64,000 nucleotides of DNA from Flavobacteriales bacterium (GTDB lineage Bacteria; Bacteroidota; Bacteroidia; Flavobacteriales_F; PHOS-HE28): the NCBI GenBank assembly GCA_016721825.1, contig JADKHI010000001.1, forward strand, positions 62,001-126,000, read 5' to 3'. The stretch's first letter is position 1. Each line of letters opens with the position of its first letter. A model generated the notes under the pieces. It was not told the origin of the DNA, did not search any database, and saw only the letters and a program-made list of their open reading frames with translations. A program made the position numbers and the translations under genes. Shown one piece after another: positions 51,773-60,769 of the stretch.

Positions 51773-54556
51773 ATGCGCGGAGCCCTCGCCCTTACCACCC
51801 TCTCACTGGCCTTGGGCCTCCCGTTCACGGCGAAAGCCCAGGTCGACCTGCCCGTCTTCGGCAAGCAGGACGTCATCAACGGCTACGCGAAGGACATCGA
51901 GGGGGAGGTCCTCTCCTACTTCAGCGTGTACCCGGAGCATGCCACCACGGCTTTACTTACACGTTGCACGGATGGAGCGAAGGCGATCGCGTGGGAAACG
52001 GCCGCCGTGCCCTTCTCGGAACGAGAGTCAGTCCAGTACTATTACTTCAGCTGGATCGCGGCGCATAACAGCACTACCAGCGGTGGGGACCGGTACTTCG
52101 ACCTCTATGTGAACGACCGGCTCGCGCTCACCTTCACCACCCACCACAACACGAAGCCCGGTTCATGGAGCGCAGCCGGGATCGACAGCACCAAGCTGGT
52201 CTTCGAGTTCATCAAAGCGGACCGCCATGGCGATGCGCATGGCTTCGCGCACCTGCGCGTTCCAAGGAAGTACATCACGCCCGGCCAACCCGTGAAGCTG
52301 ATGATCGTGGGCCACGCGCAGAACAGCCCGGATTGGTTCATGACCTTCCGGTACACGTTCGAGGAGAAGGTGGAGGTGGAAGTGTTGCCATTTCGGCGCA
52401 AGGATGGGAAGCAACCGGTTCTATTCACAGTGATGCACTTCGGTCCTCCTGAAACATTGGCTGTGAGCATCGGCAAGTACCTTCAAGTGGACTTTCTCAA
52501 TGTTCGGAATGGGCTTCAGGTTTTTGAGTCATGGGCATACTCTGCAGATTCGACAACCAAATACGCGAGTGTCAGAGCTGATATGCGAGGTCATAATGTC
52601 CTTGACACTGTCATTAGGATTGACCCCATCATCCACCGCGACATCCACCTCGTCCACCACAGCCACACCGACATCGGCTACAGCCACCTGCAGGCCGAGG
52701 TGGAACAGATCCAGAACAACAACATCTGGAAGGCGCTGGTGCTCATCGATCGCACGAAGGACTATCCCGAGGACAGCCGCTTCGTGTGGAACGTGGAGAG
52801 CCTTTGGGCCGTGGAGAATTTCCTGGGCATCGCCAGCGAAGCTGACAAGCAGCGTTTCATCGCGGCAGTGAAAGCAGGCAGCATCGCCCTCAGTGCGAAC
52901 TACGCCAACCTGATGACCGGCCTGTGCACACCCGAAGAGATGCACTGGATCGTGGAGTACGCCGATTCGTTGCGCGCTTGGTATGACCTGCCGATCACCA
53001 TGGCCATGCAGACCGACGTGCCTGGCATGAGCTGGAGCATGGTGGACGCCTACGCCGCGCACGGCATCCGCCACTTGAGCCAGGGCCCGAACTACATCCC
53101 CGACATGCCCGACGGCGGCGACCGCATTGGCAGCACCCTGCGTGAACAAGGCGACAAGCCCTACTGGTGGAAGGGCACGACCGGTCGCGACAGCATCCTG
53201 GTATGGACGGCCGGCCAGGGCTACGGCGGTTGGCACGGATACACCGCCGGGGCCATCAAGGAGCGCGGCACGCGGAAGATCGCCGCCTACATGAACGACT
53301 TGGCCGCGAAGGGCTACCCCTACGACATGCTGCAGTGGCGCTACAACATCGTGAGCGACAACGGCCCGGTGGACAGCACGCTCAGCGACTTCGTACGGGA
53401 ATGGAACGAGAAGTACAGCTCACCGCGCCTGATCATCGCGAACGCGGGAACGATGATGCAGGAGTTCGAGCGGAAGTACGGCAAGAGCATCCCCACCTGG
53501 AGCGGCGACTTCACGCCCTATTGGGAGGATGGTGCCTACAGCACGGCGAAGGAGGAAGGCGATGTGCGCGTGCTCAGCGCGCGGCTCACCAACCTGATCG
53601 ACGCGGCCAAGATCCTGGACAAGCCCATCGACCCGCACCTGCTCTACCGCGCCAAACGCAGCATCGTGATGTGGCACGAGCACACCTGGGGCGCATGGTG
53701 CAGCATAAGCGATCCGGATGCGCACTTCACCACCGACCAGTGGCGGGTGAAGAAGGACTTTGCAGATAGTGCGGGGTGGTATGTGGAACAACTTTTTCGC
53801 ACATGCAGCGCTGGTCTGCCGCAACAACCGATCGACCTGCACAACCCGATCCCGCTATGGGAACAAAGAGCACCTCGATGGGTCCCTTCGCTCAAAGTGA
53901 TCAGCGTAAGGGACAGCTCGGTATACGAGGCACGCCTCACTCCGCCGGACCTTAGCGAAGAGACGGATGATGGTGTGGGAATGGCGATGCTTTTTCTAGC
54001 GGACCGGGCTGTCTCCAGGGTGCTGGAGCAAGCAGCGGACAGCGCGGCATGGTTCCATAGTCAGCTTGGGAACATGCCATCGCGGGATAAAAAGGCGCTC
54101 CACCTGGCCCTCCCCTTCAACATCCCCAACGCCACCGTTCGCATCGGCATCGGCGATACCTGCGTCACACCCGAGAGCGGCCGCATCCCCGGCAGCAACA
54201 ACGATTTCTTCTGTGCCCAGCGCTGGATCGACGTGAGCAACGACAGCATGGGCGTCACCATCGTATGCCCGCAAGGTGCGATCTGGGAGGTGGGCGAGAT
54301 GGTGGACGAGCGAAAGGTGAACCCTGGCCGCGGCACGAACGCGGAGAAGTACAAGGCCTGGAAGACCGAGGCGAAGAGCAGCAGCACCCTCTACCTCTAC
54401 GCCCTCAACAACTACTGGCACACCAACTTCAAGGCCGACCAGGAAGGGCCCATCACCTTCGACCTCTACCTGAAGATGCACGGGCCGTTCAAGCTGGAGG
54501 AGGCGCGGCGTTTCGGGCTGGAGATGACGCGGCCGTTGATCACGTGGTGGAAATGA
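51773..54556 (+). CDS. Exported glycoside hydrolase family 38-like protein (alpha-mannosidase type)
   Basis: 927 residues from the ATG at 51773, which opens a signal peptide ending TAKAQ. Residues about 25-285 form a beta-rich N-terminal domain. The GH38 catalytic part (about 290-620) begins with the metal-binding HxD motif LVHHSHTDIGYSH (His298, Asp300). It continues with AMQTDVPGMSW, where Asp415 is the likely nucleophile, and PNYIPDMPDGGDRIG. A C-terminal beta domain follows (about 650-920). GH38 enzymes cleave alpha-mannose linkages with a zinc ion. The substrate here is unproven, and the family includes relatives with other specificities. A short AT-rich patch (52495-52625) breaks the base composition. 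Confidence 0.78.
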   Translation: MRGALALTTLSLALGLPFTAKAQVDLPVFGKQDVINGYAKDIEGEVLSYFSVYPEHATTALLTRCTDGAKAIAWETAAVPFSERESVQYYYFSWIAAHNSTTSGGDRYFDLYVNDRLALTFTTHHNTKPGSWSAAGIDSTKLVFEFIKADRHGDAHGFAHLRVPRKYITPGQPVKLMIVGHAQNSPDWFMTFRYTFEEKVEVEVLPFRRKDGKQPVLFTVMHFGPPETLAVSIGKYLQVDFLNVRNGLQVFESWAYSADSTTKYASVRADMRGHNVLDTVIRIDPIIHRDIHLVHHSHTDIGYSHLQAEVEQIQNNNIWKALVLIDRTKDYPEDSRFVWNVESLWAVENFLGIASEADKQRFIAAVKAGSIALSANYANLMTGLCTPEEMHWIVEYADSLRAWYDLPITMAMQTDVPGMSWSMVDAYAAHGIRHLSQGPNYIPDMPDGGDRIGSTLREQGDKPYWWKGTTGRDSILVWTAGQGYGGWHGYTAGAIKERGTRKIAAYMNDLAAKGYPYDMLQWRYNIVSDNGPVDSTLSDFVREWNEKYSSPRLIIANAGTMMQEFERKYGKSIPTWSGDFTPYWEDGAYSTAKEEGDVRVLSARLTNLIDAAKILDKPIDPHLLYRAKRSIVMWHEHTWGAWCSISDPDAHFTTDQWRVKKDFADSAGWYVEQLFRTCSAGLPQQPIDLHNPIPLWEQRAPRWVPSLKVISVRDSSVYEARLTPPDLSEETDDGVGMAMLFLADRAVSRVLEQAADSAAWFHSQLGNMPSRDKKALHLALPFNIPNATVRIGIGDTCVTPESGRIPGSNNDFFCAQRWIDVSNDSMGVTIVCPQGAIWEVGEMVDERKVNPGRGTNAEKYKAWKTEAKSSSTLYLYALNNYWHTNFKADQEGPITFDLYLKMHGPFKLEEARRFGLEMTRPLITWWK

Positions 54557-54559
54557 TGG

Positions 54560-54763
54560 GCCGCAGAGGCGCAGGGGCGCAGAGAGAACAAGGGCAGCCG
54601 CCTCAGTTCCATTTCATTGTATTCTCAGCGTCTCCGCGGCAATTCCCACAGCACGCATGTCCCTGCTTCGCATTCTCCGCGCCTTCGCGTCTCTGCGGCA
54701 AACCCTACAGCGCGTCTTTCCTTGTTTCGCATTCTCCGCGCCTTCGCGTCTCTGCGGCAAACC
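54560..54763. repeat. Palindromic repeat element with duplicated right arm
   Basis: The left arm (54560-54593, CCGCAGAGGCGCAGGGGCGC...) is an imperfect reverse complement of the right arm (54720-54758). The right arm is present twice as a perfect 38-bp direct repeat, 54667-54704 and 54726-54763, with a 59-bp period. A shortened third copy lies at 54621-54642. Similar CGCAGAG-type elements are dispersed in many bacterial genomes. It fills the gap between the GH38 gene and the SUI1 gene. There is no gene inside. Confidence 0.75.
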
Positions 54764-54764
54764 A

Positions 54765-54772
54765 CACCTTTG
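54765..54772 (+). promoter_or_regulatory. Candidate -7 box of the SUI1/YciH gene
   Basis: CACCTTTG (first base differs from TAnnTTTG) ends 6 nt before the ATG at 54779, directly after the second 38-bp repeat. It also gives the CACCTTTGCACTCC string that resembles the box upstream of kdnB. Confidence 0.35.
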
Positions 54773-54778
54773 CACTCC

Positions 54779-55108
54779 ATGAAGAAGCGCCCCACCTCTT
54801 CCGACGGCCTGGTGTACAGCACCAACAAGAACCTCGGCACCGCGCGGGAGCCCAGCACCCTGCCGCCGCAGCAACAGGACCTCCGCCTGCACCTGGACCG
54901 GCTGAAGGGCAACAAGGAGGTGACGCGGATCGTGGGCTTCGTGGGCAAGGACGCGGACCTGGAGGACCTCGGTCGCACGCTGAAGAGCAAGTGCGGCGTG
55001 GGCGGCAATACCAAGGACGGCGTGATCCTGCTGCAGGGCGATCACCGGGACAAGGTGCTGGCCTTCCTTGCGGAGAAAGGCTACAAGGCCAAGAAGGCGG
55101 GTGGATAG
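54779..55108 (+). CDS. yciH: SUI1/eIF1-like translation factor (YciH)
   Basis: 109 residues from the ATG at 54779. An N-terminal loop (LVYSTNKNLG) is followed by the compact SUI1 domain: LRLHLDRLKGNKEVTRIVGFVGKDADLEDLGRTLKSKCGVGGNTKDGVILLQGDHRDKVLAFLAEKGYKAKKAGG. The KSKCGVGG.. DGVILLQGDHR segment is the family core. Bacterial YciH-type proteins can discriminate initiation on ribosomes; their cellular role is still unclear. The start at 54779 follows a repeat element and not a coding upstream sequence. Confidence 0.85.
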   Translation: MKKRPTSSDGLVYSTNKNLGTAREPSTLPPQQQDLRLHLDRLKGNKEVTRIVGFVGKDADLEDLGRTLKSKCGVGGNTKDGVILLQGDHRDKVLAFLAEKGYKAKKAGG

Positions 55109-55126
55109 ATCGGAGCACCTGTACCC

Positions 55127-55143
55127 TCGACCCACCGGGTCGA
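55127..55143. repeat. Short palindrome TCGACCC-ACC-GGGTCGA
   Basis: A second copy of the palindrome seen at 46974-46992, with a slightly different loop. It lies between the SUI1 gene and the YdeI/DUF1905 gene, 9 nt before the start of the latter. Confidence 0.5.
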
Positions 55144-55152
55144 CCCGTGAAC

Positions 55153-55665
55153 ATGCCAAAGAAGAAACCCCAGATCTGGACCTTCACCGCTCCACTGGAG
55201 CGGATGACCGGACGTTTCGCCTGGAGTTACGTGGAGTTCCCGCACGATGTGAAGGAGCTGTTCGGCAAGCGTGGCGAGGTCCGCGTGAAGTGCCTGATGA
55301 ACGGCGTGCCCGTTGACCGCGCGTTGATGCCCACCAAGAGCGGTTACCACATCCTCGTGCTGGGCGGCGACCTGCGGAGGAAGGCCAACGTGAAGAAACC
55401 GGGCGATCCGGTGAACGTGGAACTCTGGCTGGACCCCGAACCGGACCGCATCAACATCCCCGAGGAACTGGCCGACACCATGGACTTCATCCCCGAAATG
55501 AAAGCGGCTTGGAACACGTTGACGCCCGGCATGAAACGCAGCATGTGCTACTGGGTGGACAGCGGGAAGACCGTGGAGACGCGGGCGAAACGGGTGGCGG
55601 AGCTGCTCCGTCGTTTCGAGACGGGGCACTTCCAAGTGGGCAAAGGGCCCGACCGGAAAAGCTAG
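55153..55665 (+). CDS. DUF1905 plus YdeI/OmpD-associated domain protein
   Basis: 170 residues from the ATG at 55153. An open frame extends 296 codons further upstream, but that part overlaps the GH38 and repeat regions and is not this protein. Residues about 8-95 match DUF1905 (FTAPLERMTGRFAWSYVEFPHDVKELFG, VRVKCLMNGVP, YHILVLGGDLRRKANVKKPGDPVNVEL). The C-terminal part (about 95-160) resembles the YdeI bacteriocin-resistance/OmpD-associated helices (DPEPDRINIPEEL, MKRSMCYWVDSGKTVETRAKRVAELLR). The biochemical function is unknown. Confidence 0.8.
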   Translation: MPKKKPQIWTFTAPLERMTGRFAWSYVEFPHDVKELFGKRGEVRVKCLMNGVPVDRALMPTKSGYHILVLGGDLRRKANVKKPGDPVNVELWLDPEPDRINIPEELADTMDFIPEMKAAWNTLTPGMKRSMCYWVDSGKTVETRAKRVAELLRRFETGHFQVGKGPDRKS

Positions 55666-55669
55666 AAGC

Positions 55670-56350
55670 TCAAGGAAGCGTACACCAGTACTCCGCCTTG
55701 GCAGGATCACAGCGCTCGAACAGCGGCAGCTCCATGCCGGGCTTCACCAGCAACAGGGCCCATGGCTCTGCGATGTGGAGGTAGCGGGAACCTTCTGCGG
55801 AAAGACCGAGGGACAACGCATGCTCGTGGGCGCGTTCCTCCCTGGGCACGCAGAGACCTGTGCGCAACAAGGCACCTTCACCAACACCCGTGCGCTTGGT
55901 GAGCGAGCGGAAGTCCATGAAGCCTTGCAGCAGGCACTCGCGCAAGTGGTCGGCGCGCTGGGCCTTCCAGACATCCCGACCGGCCTGATCGCGCAACTCC
56001 TCCACGGCGGCGAACTGGGCAGCGGTGGGCTCCGCGTAGGTCGGCTTGAACAGTGCGTCCGGCTTCGGGTCCTTCTTCACTTCGCTGTACAAGGCCGCCG
56101 AGCGACCGGGTCGAACGAGGATCAGTTCCTTCTCCGGGATGTAGACCATGAAGGCATCTCCCTTCTCGGTAGGAATGTAACCGTGGTAGCGCTGGAACTC
56201 GGACCAGAGCTCTCGCCTTCTTAGGAGGCCGAGACGGACCAAGGGACCCAGGCCGGTGGACCGACCCAGGTGATCCATCAATTCCTCATACCCTTCTTCA
56301 CGGGACCGCAGGATGCGGTTCCAACGGAGATCGAACGCTGCGGCGGACAT
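55670..56350 (-). CDS. Hypothetical protein
   Basis: 226 residues. I do not recognise a family. It has no signal peptide or membrane helix. The first 100 residues contain charged helices (FDLRWNRILRSREEGYEELMDHL) and a beta strand (AFMVYIPEKELILVRPG). The end holds EYWCTLP and a region rich in Leu and Glu. It is on the opposite strand from its neighbours, with 5 bp between its stop and the DUF1905 stop, and shares a 185-bp divergent gap with the T9SS gene. Confidence 0.55.
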   Translation of the reverse strand: MSAAAFDLRWNRILRSREEGYEELMDHLGRSTGLGPLVRLGLLRRRELWSEFQRYHGYIPTEKGDAFMVYIPEKELILVRPGRSAALYSEVKKDPKPDALFKPTYAEPTAAQFAAVEELRDQAGRDVWKAQRADHLRECLLQGFMDFRSLTKRTGVGEGALLRTGLCVPREERAHEHALSLGLSAEGSRYLHIAEPWALLLVKPGMELPLFERCDPAKAEYWCTLP

Positions 56351-56535
56351 GGTGCCAAGGTCCGGCGAGGGAGCCCCATGCGCTTCGGTATCCGCTCACG
56401 GATCACCAACCAAGCGATGTTGATGGGACCCTTTCGGCCACCCCACTGAACCTTCAGGATCCCTTGCCTGTTCAGGTTTTCACGAAAGGCACGACCACCC
56501 TTCCCTCGTACATTACACCCCCTTGTTCACAACTC

Positions 56536-58377
56536 ATGGACCGCACCCTTTCCACCCTTACCGTTCTATCATTCACCCTCGGTCTTGTCGCCCAGGAGCA
56601 GACCACCGACCCGCTCACCACCATAGCCGTGAACAAGGAGGGCCAGACCGTAACGACGGTGTTGCCTTCTGATTTCCGGTTGAGCACACCCATGCGCGAT
56701 TGGCCGGTGATCGAGGAGGAGACCGAGATTCATGAACGCCGCGAGGTGCGCAACGACATGACGCGCCACGCCTTCGTCAACCCCAACGCACTTCCACAGG
56801 GGCTGGACCCGGTGCTACAGACCGCCGTGGCCAGCCGCCAACATCGCGCACCGATCGAGAACTGGGGTGGGCAGGCCGGCTCTGGCTATCCGCCTGATCC
56901 TTCCGGAGCAGCAGGCCCGAACCACTATGTGCAAGCGGTGAACACCAGCTACCGCGTCTATTCCAAGACCGGCTCTTCGATGGGCGGCCCATACAACCTG
57001 AGCAGCTTGTGGGCCGGCAGCAACGACGATGGCGATCCCATCGTGCTGTATGATCGCCATGCCGACCGCTGGTTCATCTCCCAGTTCCAATTCTCGCCGA
57101 ACAAGATCCTGATCGCCGTTTCGCAGACGCCCGATCCGCTCGGCTCCTACTACACCTACAGCTACAACTTCAGCCAGTTCCCCGATTACCCGAAGTACTC
57201 CGTGTGGTGGGACGGCTACTACATGACCTCGAACTCGAACAAGACGGCCGTGGTGTTCGACCGGGCGAAGATGCTCGTGGGCAATTCCACTGCGGCCATG
57301 GTGGCCTTGAGCGCACCCTCGGTGCTGAACACCGGCTTCACCAGCGTGCTGCCTGCCGATGCTGACGGCGACCTTCCACCCAATGGCACGCCCTGCTACT
57401 TCTTCAACTTGGAGGACGATGCCTGGGGCTCCAACCCCGACCGCATCAAGGTGTACGAGATGAGCACCGACTGGGTGACGACGAGCAACACCAGTGTGAC
57501 CACCTCGCAGAGCATCAGCACAGCTCCCTTCGATACCAACTTCGGCTCTGGCTACAACAACATCAGCCAGCCGGGCACCACACAGAAGCTCGACGGCATT
57601 CCTGGTGTGTTCTATTTCCGTGCCCAGCACACCCGCTGGGTCGGCTACAACAGCATCCTGCTCTGCCACCTGACGGATGTGAACGGCGCGAACCGCGCGG
57701 GGATCCGCTGGTACGAGCTGCGCGATGCCAACGACGGCAACTGGAGCATCTACCAACAAGGCACCTACTCGCCCGATGCCGCCAGCCGCTTCATTGCCAG
57801 CATGGCCATGGACGTGAACGGCAACATCGGCCTGGCCTACAGCCACACCGACCCTGCGAACAACCTCTACCCCGGCCTGCGTTACACCGGCCGTTATGCG
57901 AACGACCCCTTGGGCGAAATGACCGTACCGGAGGAGGTGGCACAGACCGGTGGGGCTTCACAGAACGGGATCAACCGCTACGGCGATTACGCGCACATGA
58001 GCCTAGACCCGAACGGCACCACCTTCTGGTTCACCGGCGAATACCTGAACACTAGCGGCTCCCCCCGCACGCGCATCTTCTCCTTCGACCTGCAGGCCAT
58101 GCTCAGCGTTTCCGACCAGGTCAACGGCGGCCCTTCCCTTTCTGCATTGGTGAACGGACAGGAACTGCAGCTCTCCCTTTCCGGCGCACCCGTGGACGGA
58201 CCGCTCACGGTGGACCTGATCGGACTTGACGGCCGTGTGCTGCGTACCCAACAGGCCCGTGCTGTCGGTGGAGTTTGCACGGCCAAGGTGGACCTCACCG
58301 GTCTGGCCCCGGCCGTGTACTTCGCTCGCGTCGGCGACGCCGGCTTCCAACGTGTTCAACGCATCGCGCTTCCATGA
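56536..58377 (+). CDS. Secreted protein with T9SS type A sorting domain, beta-propeller-like
   Basis: 613 residues from the ATG at 56536; the frame is open 24 codons upstream, but only this start opens a signal peptide (MDRTLSTLTVLSFTLGLVAQ). The mature part starts with a short variable segment. A large domain (about 110-520) follows with PPDPSGAAGPNHYVQAVNTSYRVYSK, FNLEDDAWGSNPDRIKVYEMS and WFTGEYLN, typical of Bacteroidota exported beta-propellers of unknown activity. The C-terminal T9SS domain has ELQLSLSGAPVDGPL, VDLIGLDGRVLRTQ and LAPAVYFARVGD. It should be surface-attached. The lipoprotein gene that follows overlaps by 4 bp (ATGA). Confidence 0.82.
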   Translation: MDRTLSTLTVLSFTLGLVAQEQTTDPLTTIAVNKEGQTVTTVLPSDFRLSTPMRDWPVIEEETEIHERREVRNDMTRHAFVNPNALPQGLDPVLQTAVASRQHRAPIENWGGQAGSGYPPDPSGAAGPNHYVQAVNTSYRVYSKTGSSMGGPYNLSSLWAGSNDDGDPIVLYDRHADRWFISQFQFSPNKILIAVSQTPDPLGSYYTYSYNFSQFPDYPKYSVWWDGYYMTSNSNKTAVVFDRAKMLVGNSTAAMVALSAPSVLNTGFTSVLPADADGDLPPNGTPCYFFNLEDDAWGSNPDRIKVYEMSTDWVTTSNTSVTTSQSISTAPFDTNFGSGYNNISQPGTTQKLDGIPGVFYFRAQHTRWVGYNSILLCHLTDVNGANRAGIRWYELRDANDGNWSIYQQGTYSPDAASRFIASMAMDVNGNIGLAYSHTDPANNLYPGLRYTGRYANDPLGEMTVPEEVAQTGGASQNGINRYGDYAHMSLDPNGTTFWFTGEYLNTSGSPRTRIFSFDLQAMLSVSDQVNGGPSLSALVNGQELQLSLSGAPVDGPLTVDLIGLDGRVLRTQQARAVGGVCTAKVDLTGLAPAVYFARVGDAGFQRVQRIALP

Positions 58378-58733
58378 ATCGTGCTTTCACGCTGACGGCC
58401 GCTGTGGCCATTACCCTTGTAGCGCTCGCCGTTGCTTGTGGCTCGAAGAAGACCGCTGTGTTCGAACCACCGGCCGAGGCATCTTCCGAAGTCGTCATGG
58501 TCCATTCGGGCACGATCACCCTAGGCGCAGCTTCGGAAGGCTGCCCCTTGCTGCTTCGGCTTGATCCGGAGAAAGAAGGACAATGGCTGCTGCCGATCGC
58601 ACTGGACGAGCAGTACCAGAAGGAAGGGCTTCGCCTGAAATTCAGCTACCGCCCCTCACGCGCCAGCAGTGGCAGCTGCACCAAGGGTACGCCGGCCATC
58701 CTGGAGAATATCCATGTGATGGACCAGAAGTAG
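58374..58733 (+). CDS. Small lipoprotein coupled to the T9SS protein
   Basis: 119 residues from the ATG at 58374, which overlaps the T9SS stop (ATGA). Lipobox LALAVACGSKK. The mature part (about 85 residues) has a beta pattern (MVHSGTITLG, CPLLLRLDPEKEGQWLLPIALDEQYQKEGLRLKFSYRP) and two cysteines. No family is recognised. Translational coupling to a T9SS cargo hints at a joint task at the outer membrane. Confidence 0.7.
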   Translation: MNRAFTLTAAVAITLVALAVACGSKKTAVFEPPAEASSEVVMVHSGTITLGAASEGCPLLLRLDPEKEGQWLLPIALDEQYQKEGLRLKFSYRPSRASSGSCTKGTPAILENIHVMDQK

Positions 58734-58736
58734 GGG

Positions 58737-60743
58737 TCAGTAGGCTTTCAGCTTCACCAGCGCCTCCTTGAAGCGTGCCTTGGGTAGGAAGGCCTGCTCC
58801 AGTTCCACAGCAAAGGGCACCGGCGTATCCGGCGAACCGATGCGCATCACCGGAGCGTCGAGGTCCTCGAAGCACTCCTCGCTGATGGTGGCCGCGATCT
58901 CGCCACCGATGCCGCCGGTCAGCGTGTCCTCGTGCAGCACGATCGCCTTGCCGGTGCGACGGACGCTCTCCAGCACCTTCTCCCGGTCCCAAGGAAGCAA
59001 GGTGCGCAGGTCGATCAGGTCAGCGCTGATCTCGGGGTGCTCGGCCAGTGTTTCCAAGGCCCAGTGAACACCCATGCCGTAGGTGACGATCGTTAGATCC
59101 GTGCCTTCACGCAGCAACGCAGCTTCGCCGATGGGCAGCGTGAAGAAGCCTTCCTGCACCGGACCGGTGAGGCTGCGGTATAGCATCTTGTGTTCGAAGT
59201 ACATGACCGGATCGGGATCCTCCAGCGCGGCGCAGAGCAGGCCCTTCGCGTCGTTGGGGAATGCGGGGTACACGATCTTGAGCCCAGGGATCTTGAAGAA
59301 CCAGGCCTCGTTGCTCTGGCTGTGGAAGGGACCGGCACCGGCACCCGCGCCTGTGGGCATGCGCACCACCACGTCCGCGTTCTGGCCCCAGCGCCAATGC
59401 GCCTTCGCCAGGTTGTTGCAGATCTGCGTCATGCCCTCGCTCACGAAGTCGGCGAACTGCATCTCCACCATGCTCTTCATGCCCGCGATGCTCAGGCCCA
59501 GACCTGCGCCCAGGATCGCGCTCTCGCACAGTGGGGTGTTGCGCACGCGGTCCTTGCCGAACTCCGCCATCATGCCGTCGGTGACCTTGAAGGCCCCACC
59601 GTAGTCGGCGATGTCCTGGCCCATGAGCACCAGGTTCGGATGGCGGCGCATGCTCTCGCGCAGTCCATCGCTCACCGCTTCAATGAAGCGCACCTCCTTG
59701 GTGGCCGTGGTGGTGGGCGCAATGACGATGGGTGTGTTGTTGCTGTAGACATCGCGCAGTTCTGCGGCCATGTCCGGCACCACGGGCGGCTCGCTGAAGG
59801 CCACTTCCACCGCTTCGGCGATCTCGCCCTTGATCCGCTTGCGCGCGGCGTTCATCTCCGCATCGCTCAGCACACCGGTGCTCAGCAACCACTGCTCGTA
59901 GTTGGTCACGGGGTCCTTCTTCTCCCACGCGGTGAACAGCTCCTGCGGGACGTACTTGGTGCCGCTGGCCTCCTCGTGACCACGCATGCGGAAGGTCATG
60001 CACTCCACCAGCACCGGGCGTGGGCGGCGGCGGATGCTCTCGGCCACTTCGCGCAGCGTGTGCACCACCTCCAGGATGTTGTTGCCGGCTACTACGCGGC
60101 TCTCCATGCCGTAACCGAGGGCCTTGTCGCTGATGTAGCGGCACTTGAACTGCTCGTTGCTCGGGGTACTGAGCCCGTAGCCGTTGTTCTCCACCACGAT
60201 GATCACGGGCAGGTCCCACACGGCGGCGGTGTTCACGCTCTCGTGAAAATCCCCTTCGCTCGTGGCGCCATCACCGGTGAAGACCAGCGTACACTTCTCT
60301 TCCTTCTTGAGCTTGTGGGCCAGCGCGATGCCATCGGCCACGCCCAGCTGGGGTCCGAGGTGGCTGATCATGCCGCAGATGTGGTGCTCGCGGGTACCGA
60401 AGTGGAAGCTGCGCTCGCGGCCCTTGCTGAAGCCGTTCATGCGCCCTTGGAACTGGCTGAAGAGGCGGGCCATCGGCACCTGGCGGGAGGTGAAGGTGCC
60501 CAGGTTCCTGTGCATGGGCAGGATCCACTCGTCGGGCTGCATGGCCAACGCGGCGCCAACCGCCACCGCCTCCTGTCCGATGCCACTGAACCACTTGCTG
60601 ATGCGCCCCTGGCGGAGCATGCTCAGCATCTTCTCCTCGATCAGGCGTGGACGCAGGATGTGCTCATAGATGTCCCGAAGCTCCGCGTCGGTCAGGTTCC
60701 GGCGGTCGAAGGCCAGCTGCTTCTTCTCGATGGTATCGATCAT
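58737..60743 (-). CDS. Fused alpha/beta E1 component of branched-chain 2-oxoacid dehydrogenase
   Basis: 668 residues from the ATG at 60743. The alpha part (about 1-330) has the thiamine diphosphate motif GDGATSEGDFHESVNTA ... VVENNGYG (GDG 157-159, NN 186-187) and the RSFHFGTREHHICGMISHLG segment near the cofactor. The beta part (from about 345) begins KEVRFIEAVSDGLRESMRRHPNLVLMGQDI and includes the transketolase-like MGVHWALETLAEHPEISADLIDLRTLLPWD. Fusion of the two chains is common in Bacteroidota. The enzyme decarboxylates branched-chain 2-oxoacids (or possibly pyruvate) and passes the acyl group to an E2 encoded elsewhere. A TAACTTCG box lies upstream. Confidence 0.88.
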   Translation of the reverse strand: MIDTIEKKQLAFDRRNLTDAELRDIYEHILRPRLIEEKMLSMLRQGRISKWFSGIGQEAVAVGAALAMQPDEWILPMHRNLGTFTSRQVPMARLFSQFQGRMNGFSKGRERSFHFGTREHHICGMISHLGPQLGVADGIALAHKLKKEEKCTLVFTGDGATSEGDFHESVNTAAVWDLPVIIVVENNGYGLSTPSNEQFKCRYISDKALGYGMESRVVAGNNILEVVHTLREVAESIRRRPRPVLVECMTFRMRGHEEASGTKYVPQELFTAWEKKDPVTNYEQWLLSTGVLSDAEMNAARKRIKGEIAEAVEVAFSEPPVVPDMAAELRDVYSNNTPIVIAPTTTATKEVRFIEAVSDGLRESMRRHPNLVLMGQDIADYGGAFKVTDGMMAEFGKDRVRNTPLCESAILGAGLGLSIAGMKSMVEMQFADFVSEGMTQICNNLAKAHWRWGQNADVVVRMPTGAGAGAGPFHSQSNEAWFFKIPGLKIVYPAFPNDAKGLLCAALEDPDPVMYFEHKMLYRSLTGPVQEGFFTLPIGEAALLREGTDLTIVTYGMGVHWALETLAEHPEISADLIDLRTLLPWDREKVLESVRRTGKAIVLHEDTLTGGIGGEIAATISEECFEDLDAPVMRIGSPDTPVPFAVELEQAFLPKARFKEALVKLKAY

Positions 60744-60761
60744 GGTGCTTGAAATGCGGGG

Positions 60762-60769
60762 CGAAGTTA
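60762..60769 (-). promoter_or_regulatory. Candidate -7 box of the E1 gene
   Basis: The minus strand reads TAACTTCG, one mismatch from TAnnTTTG, 18 nt before the ATG at 60743. Confidence 0.3.

Noticed and set aside
54265..55152. Upstream extension of the YdeI/DUF1905 reading frame to 54265
   Set aside because: This part overlaps the GH38 gene and the palindromic repeat out of frame, and has no protein-like pattern; the family N-terminus begins at 55153.
59190..60752. 520-codon open frame opposite the E1 gene
   Set aside because: It is the antisense shadow of a clear E1 enzyme; composition is His/Val/Ala-rich without any domain.
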